Shown in pieces: positions 60,462 through 64,000 of a stretch of 64,000 nt of DNA; position 1 is the stretch's first letter, and each line of letters begins with the position of its first letter. Under the pieces are notes generated by a model. That model was not told the origin of the DNA. It was given only the letters and a program-made list of their open reading frames with translations, and did no database searches. The stretch is from Roseibium sp. GTDB lineage: Bacteria; Pseudomonadota; Alphaproteobacteria; Rhizobiales; Stappiaceae. Where the stretch lies: contig JAEPML010000002.1 of assembly GCA_017643925.1 (NCBI GenBank), positions 537,391-601,390 on the forward strand, read 5' to 3'. The position numbers and the translations under genes are program-made.

Positions 60462-61340
60462 TCAGTTGGTCAGTGAACTGTCGTGCCAATAGGAGGAGGG
60501 GATCATGTCCATGAGATCGGGAACAGTGCGGTTCTTCAAGGCGAATTGCCGCCTCGCACTCAGTCGGGCATGTTTGGTCGCGTATTTATAGCCTTCGCTG
60601 TTCTTGAAATATTTCAGGAAACTTCCGTCTTCATAGGCCCTTTCAAGGCCCTGCAGAACAACCCGGTACCGTTCCTCGTCCTGGCGATTGACGAAGAAGA
60701 AGGCGTCAAACGGATACACAATGGCGATCGTTTCATCCACTTTCAGGTTGGGATATTTTTCTGCCCGATTGGCGATCTCGATGTAGGGCTCCAGGGCACC
60801 GCGGGCAAAACCCTTGATCCGGCCGAGGGAAACCATCTTGAACAGGTTCTCGTAGTCCGCGGCCGTGATATTCAGACCCGCATCGCGCATGATCATGGTA
60901 TCCGGCCAATCTGTTCCGGATCCAATTGCGAGCTTCTTCAGGTCATCAAGGGTTTCGATATGGCCGATGTGACCGTTGGGGTCATCACAAACGATCAGGA
61001 TTCGGTAGCCGAGAAGGCCGCGTGTGAGTGGAACGGGTACTGCTCTCAAAAGCGCATGGCGTTCTCGCGTGATCCCGGTGACCATGATGTCGAAGGTCGT
61101 GTTGCCATTGGCAAGCAAGGTCACCATCCGGCTGCGCGGTGTGTCTTCGAGCGTGACAATCGAGATCGAGTGGTTTCCGTCTGCCTTTTCCAGTGCCAGC
61201 TCAAGCAGACCGATTTCATAGTCGAAGCGGTCCACACTCGTTCCCGAGATTCCAAGGGAAAAATCCAGGGCACCGGCCGGTGAGGCAAGAAGGGCAAGGG
61301 CCGCAAGCATGTTGCGAACCAGATAGGCGATCTTGGTCAT
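60462..61340 (-). CDS. Orphan periplasmic binding protein, SBP family 3 type
   Basis: Exported protein of 292 aa resembling the amino-acid-binding (SBP_bac_3) fold. A signal peptide covers about residues 1-24 (LAALALLASPAGA). The mature region has the expected lobes, including a stretch NTTFDIMVTGITRER near 75 and GSGTDWPDTMIMRDAG near 145. No permease or ATPase gene adjoins, so it could be a sensor or a shared receptor. The ATG at 61340 places the signal peptide correctly; a TTG at 61352 is in frame. Confidence 0.75.
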   Translation of the reverse strand: MTKIAYLVRNMLAALALLASPAGALDFSLGISGTSVDRFDYEIGLLELALEKADGNHSISIVTLEDTPRSRMVTLLANGNTTFDIMVTGITRERHALLRAVPVPLTRGLLGYRILIVCDDPNGHIGHIETLDDLKKLAIGSGTDWPDTMIMRDAGLNITAADYENLFKMVSLGRIKGFARGALEPYIEIANRAEKYPNLKVDETIAIVYPFDAFFFVNRQDEERYRVVLQGLERAYEDGSFLKYFKNSEGYKYATKHARLSARRQFALKNRTVPDLMDMIPSSYWHDSSLTN

Positions 61341-61552
61341 GTCAGCAGTCAATCAGTTTGAAACCGCTGCGTATGTAATTCATTCACCACGTGAATTAAA
61401 TTGTTAATTTTGACTAATCGTACAAAAAAATAGTAAAAAACAAGAATTGAATGTGTTTTCACATGGTTATGGCCCGAGATCATGGGCGCATATCAGCTAT
61501 GCAGTCAGATCTAACGTAGAGTGAATGTGCTAAACGCATTCGAAAAACTGGT

Positions 61553-62683
61553 TCACAGTCCTGCTTGTGTTTCGGCAACGAGGTGATCGACAATCTTGTC
61601 GAGCGCCTCTTTCGGAATATGACCGTCATCGGCGACTTCACCGGCAAGAGCCAGTTGCTTGTCAGCCGAAGTGCCGCGCAGTGCGATTTCGCGGGCGTGC
61701 TCCACATCGGCCACACAATCGAAGAATTCTGCGTCTGGCCGAATGAGTTCGATGATTTCCTCGACTAGGTCCACGAGAGGCGCGACTTCATTTCGGCCGA
61801 AGTCGATAAGGCGTGCATCTGTTCCGTGCCTCTGGGCCTGCCAGCGGTTTTCTGCCAGGAGGAACCGGGAATAGGGCCTCCAGCTCTGGTTGGCCCGCCT
61901 CAGCCGATAGAGCATTCGGCACAGGCACCGGAATATCGCGGCAATGGCCAAGGCATCATCAAGCCTCGGACATACATCGGTGATGCGCATTTCAAGCGTT
62001 GGAAACCGGTCCGACGGCCGAAGGTCCCACCAGATCTTGGTTGCGTCCTCAATCACCCCGGCATGGGTAAGGATATCAATCGTGTGCCGGTATTCGTGAT
62101 AGCTTTCGAAACGGGGGGGCAGGCCGGTGCGCGGCAGTTCATTGAACACGGAAAGGCGGTAGGACTTCAGGCCGGTCTTGCGCCCGCGCCAGAAGGGAGA
62201 CGACGTGCTGAGCGCCAGGAGATGCGGCAGGAAGTAAGCCAGCTGGTTGCACAGCTCGACCCGCAATTCCTCGTCTTCAATGCCGACATGGACATGCATT
62301 CCGCAGATGACCATCCGCTTGACGACCAGCTGCATGTTGCGAGCGATTTCGTTGTATCGCTCCTTGTCTGTATGTGGTTGATCGGTCCATTCGGCAAAGG
62401 GGTGCGTGGAGGATGCGATCGGCGCCAGGTTGTAGGCTCCGGCTTCCCGGGCAATGGTCTTGCGGAAATAGCCCAGTTCGGCGCGAACTTCTTCCAGCGT
62501 CATGCAGACCGGTGTGCCGACCTCGATCTGGCATTGGAGGAATTCAGGACTGAGCCGTCCGACCAGGGCCTTCTCACAGGCAGCAAACACATCCGGGGGC
62601 GGAGAACTCGCCAGGTGGCGGGTTGCCTTGTCGACGAGGAGGTACTCCTCCTCGACACCAATGCTGAAACTGGGCTCTTTCAT
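61553..62683 (-). CDS. YbdK-type carboxylate-amine ligase (GCS2 family)
   Basis: Glutamate-cysteine ligase family 2 protein, 376 aa. E. coli YbdK has weak gamma-glutamylcysteine synthetase activity; the natural substrate of this branch is unclear. The N-terminus SIGVEEEYLLVD carries the nucleotide/metal glutamates, CGMHVHVGIED near 130 the conserved histidines, and MRITDVCPRLDDALA near 240 further family residues. The length is as expected for YbdK. I use the ATG at 62683, since the open frame upstream has no family resemblance. Confidence 0.88.
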   Translation of the reverse strand: MKEPSFSIGVEEEYLLVDKATRHLASSPPPDVFAACEKALVGRLSPEFLQCQIEVGTPVCMTLEEVRAELGYFRKTIAREAGAYNLAPIASSTHPFAEWTDQPHTDKERYNEIARNMQLVVKRMVICGMHVHVGIEDEELRVELCNQLAYFLPHLLALSTSSPFWRGRKTGLKSYRLSVFNELPRTGLPPRFESYHEYRHTIDILTHAGVIEDATKIWWDLRPSDRFPTLEMRITDVCPRLDDALAIAAIFRCLCRMLYRLRRANQSWRPYSRFLLAENRWQAQRHGTDARLIDFGRNEVAPLVDLVEEIIELIRPDAEFFDCVADVEHAREIALRGTSADKQLALAGEVADDGHIPKEALDKIVDHLVAETQAGL

Positions 62684-62775
62684 TCTGGAACCATCCGAAG
62701 TTTCAATGGGCTTCGTCAAGTCTGGAGTTTTGCGGAGTAAGGAAAGAGCCGTGTCATCGGATTGTAGCTGCTGCG

Positions 62776-63204
62776 TTACCAGATGTTCCCGGCACCTGGC
62801 GTGTAACTGGCTCCAATGACCGTGTTGGCCTTGATGACGTCGCATTCCACCATGCCGGAAAATTTGGCGATGGCGACATTGCTTTCCGAAATCGAAGCCG
62901 CGACCTTCAACTGCGTGGCAGACAATTCAACGGTGTCGACACCCTGAATGAGAACGCTTTTGGGCGCGCTGATCACCACGTCCTGGTTCTGGAGCGAAAT
63001 AACGCTCTCAAGCTCGGCCAAGCGCGTCTCCAGATCGTTGACACGTTGCCGCAGGGCTTCGATCAGCTGGCTGTCATCGTCCGCTTGCGAGACAACCTGC
63101 GGTGTTTTGCGCTGAAGGGGAGGGCCGACCCGCTTCATGGTCGAGGTCTTGACGGCAGTTGGAACTTTGCTGTGCGGTGAAGAATGCATGGACGGCGTTT
63201 TCAT
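62776..63204 (-). CDS. Coiled-coil protein with repeat-like C-terminus, function unknown
   Basis: Protein of 142 aa. Residues 1-40 are basic and Ser/Pro-rich, 46-72 form a likely coiled coil (LIEALRQRVNDLETRLAELES), and 75-142 show alternating hydrophobic strands of about ten residues (VVISAPKSVLI, VELSATQLKVA, VAIAKFSGMVE) ending GASYTPGAGNIW. That tail recalls triple-stranded beta-helix segments of phage-type spikes, but this is only a resemblance. GGAG lies seven bases before the ATG at 63204. No structural phage genes are near. Confidence 0.6.
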   Translation of the reverse strand: MKTPSMHSSPHSKVPTAVKTSTMKRVGPPLQRKTPQVVSQADDDSQLIEALRQRVNDLETRLAELESVISLQNQDVVISAPKSVLIQGVDTVELSATQLKVAASISESNVAIAKFSGMVECDVIKANTVIGASYTPGAGNIW

Positions 63205-63318
63205 GAAAATTCTCCGGTAAACGGAACCAATGAAAGACGCTAACACGCAGGAGCAACTTTATACAGAAACTGTTGATTTCTGCGAAGTCTAAAGCTTCAG
63301 AAATGGAATATAGGAAAA

Positions 63319-63392
63319 GTGGAGGCCCCGACCGGAATCGAACCGGTGTACACGGATTTGCAATCCGCTGCGTCACCACTCCGCCACAGGGC
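63319..63392 (-). tRNA. tRNA-Cys (anticodon GCA)
   Basis: A 74-nt cloverleaf on the minus strand including an encoded CCA (63321-63319). The acceptor stem GGCCCTG pairs with CGGGGCC (one G-T pair) with U as discriminator, as in other tRNA-Cys. The anticodon stem-loop GGATTGCAAATCC and T-loop GGTTCGATTCC are intact. Confidence 0.96.
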
Positions 63393-63643
63393 CCCGATGT
63401 GGTGTGACGCGCCTTATCAAACAGTTGCGCGCATTGGTCAAGTCCTGAATTTCAGGCTCTGAGAATATCCACCGGTCGGTAATCCGGATCGGGGCTGCGC
63501 CCAAAAGTCCGATGGAAAAAGTGCCAAAACCGGCTAGACGTGAAGCATCGGGGTTTTCTGATACTTGTCAGCACGCTTCTGCCTCGTTAATGAACCTTCT
63601 CTAAGAGGCATCGGGTATCCGAGAAGTCAAAGTGAGGGCCGAC

Positions 63644-64000
63644 ATGACGGACTTTGATCAGTCCCGCCGCAAGATGGTGGACAATCAACTGCGCACAAAC
63701 GATGTGACAGACCATCGGATTCTGGATGCCACGGAAGTGGTGCCACGCGAGCGCTTCGTTCCGGCTGCCAAGAAGGCCGTCGCATATATCGACGAGGATT
63801 TGCCGATCGGAACTTCGGAATCCGGGCGTGTACTCATAAAGCCGCATATTTTCGGCAAACTGGTTCAGCTGGCCGAAATTCGCGAAGAAGACGTTGTTCT
63901 GGTTGTCGGTGCCGGAACGGGATACAGCTCCGCGGGTATATCCAAACTTGCAGCGTCGGTCGTTGCCTTGGAGGAAAACGAGGATCTGGCGAAAATCGCG
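63644..64000 (+). CDS. Protein-L-isoaspartate O-methyltransferase family protein (partial)
   Basis: The first 119 codons of a gene cut by the right edge. The N-terminus MTDFDQSRRKMVDNQLRTND and the SAM-binding VVGAGTGYSSAG at about 87-98 match the alphaproteobacterial Pcm-like family, which methylates isoaspartyl residues in damaged proteins or is a close relative. GAGGG precedes the ATG at 63644. In many alphaproteobacteria this gene lies just before a TolC-family outer membrane gene, which cannot be checked here. Confidence 0.85.
   Translation, partial: MTDFDQSRRKMVDNQLRTNDVTDHRILDATEVVPRERFVPAAKKAVAYIDEDLPIGTSESGRVLIKPHIFGKLVQLAEIREEDVVLVVGAGTGYSSAGISKLAASVVALEENEDLAKIA

Noticed and set aside
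1..64000. Insertion sequences, integrases, prophage genes, toxin-antitoxin or restriction genes, CRISPR
   Set aside because: I read for transposase, integrase, Cas and restriction motifs on both strands and found none; both tRNA genes lack adjacent integrase or attachment repeats that I can see.

Overview
The window reads as chromosome of a free-living, probably marine alphaproteobacterium of the Hyphomicrobiales, with Stappia/Roseibium (Labrenzia) relatives the best guess. The reasons are an aapJQMP amino-acid transporter, the aerobic cobalamin pathway (CobN type) behind a B12 riboswitch, mid-to-high GC coding DNA with ATGA/GTGA stop-start overlaps, and many short tightly packed operons. The genus is inference. 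I see no insertion sequence, prophage, CRISPR array or rRNA.

Layout. 0-2 kb: a PAP2 phosphatase, a DPM1-like glycosyltransferase and a LAB_N membrane protein (envelope lipid work). 2-3.4 kb: metC on the minus strand. 3.8-8.5 kb: aapJQMP, with a hairpin terminator after the binding protein. 8.5-10.7 kb: a DUF2459 protein, and a TetR regulator divergent from an HD hydrolase across a palindromic operator. 10.7-14.5 kb (minus): LysE exporter, CPFC-type flavin disulfide oxidoreductase, AlaX, GFA and a 3-mercaptopyruvate sulfurtransferase, preceded by a small membrane protein, cls and cysK. 18-20.5 kb: cfa and a secreted protein of unknown role, then about 1.1 kb without a convincing gene.

21.5-30.1 kb is a compact divergent catabolic island. 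Leftward are RidA, an RpiR regulator, an SDR, a cytosolic GH20 hexosaminidase and an MlrC-like M81 peptidase. Rightward are an NTF2-like protein, a second MlrC and a D-threonine-aldolase-fold PLP enzyme, behind a full-consensus sigma-70 promoter. 30.2-33.1 kb is a self-contained signalling unit: an acidic PepSY protein, a heavy-metal-type response regulator, a histidine kinase and a small membrane protein. The first and last genes share the same promoter module at identical spacing.

33.2-44.6 kb is an amino-sugar (GlcNAc/MurNAc) uptake and recycling region: ABC transporter, Gfo/Idh, CutC, ROK kinase, MurQ, a GntR regulator, an SIS deaminase and NagA. 44.7-49.2 kb encodes a four-subunit 2-oxoacid oxidoreductase whose last subunit fuses a GltD-like flavoprotein to a ferredoxin. 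tRNA-Asn follows. 49.8-60 kb is cobalamin synthesis: riboswitch, cobP, cobW, cobN, cobO, a YrhK-like gene and cobQ on plus; cobC and cobD on minus. The right end has an orphan periplasmic binding protein, a YbdK-type ligase, a coiled-coil protein, tRNA-Cys and the start of an isoaspartyl methyltransferase gene cut by the window edge.

The GH20 hexosaminidase has no signal peptide and would release GlcNAc inside the cell. The nag/mur genes 10-20 kb away could use that GlcNAc, so the two regions may serve one wall- or chitin-derived glycan pathway (inference).
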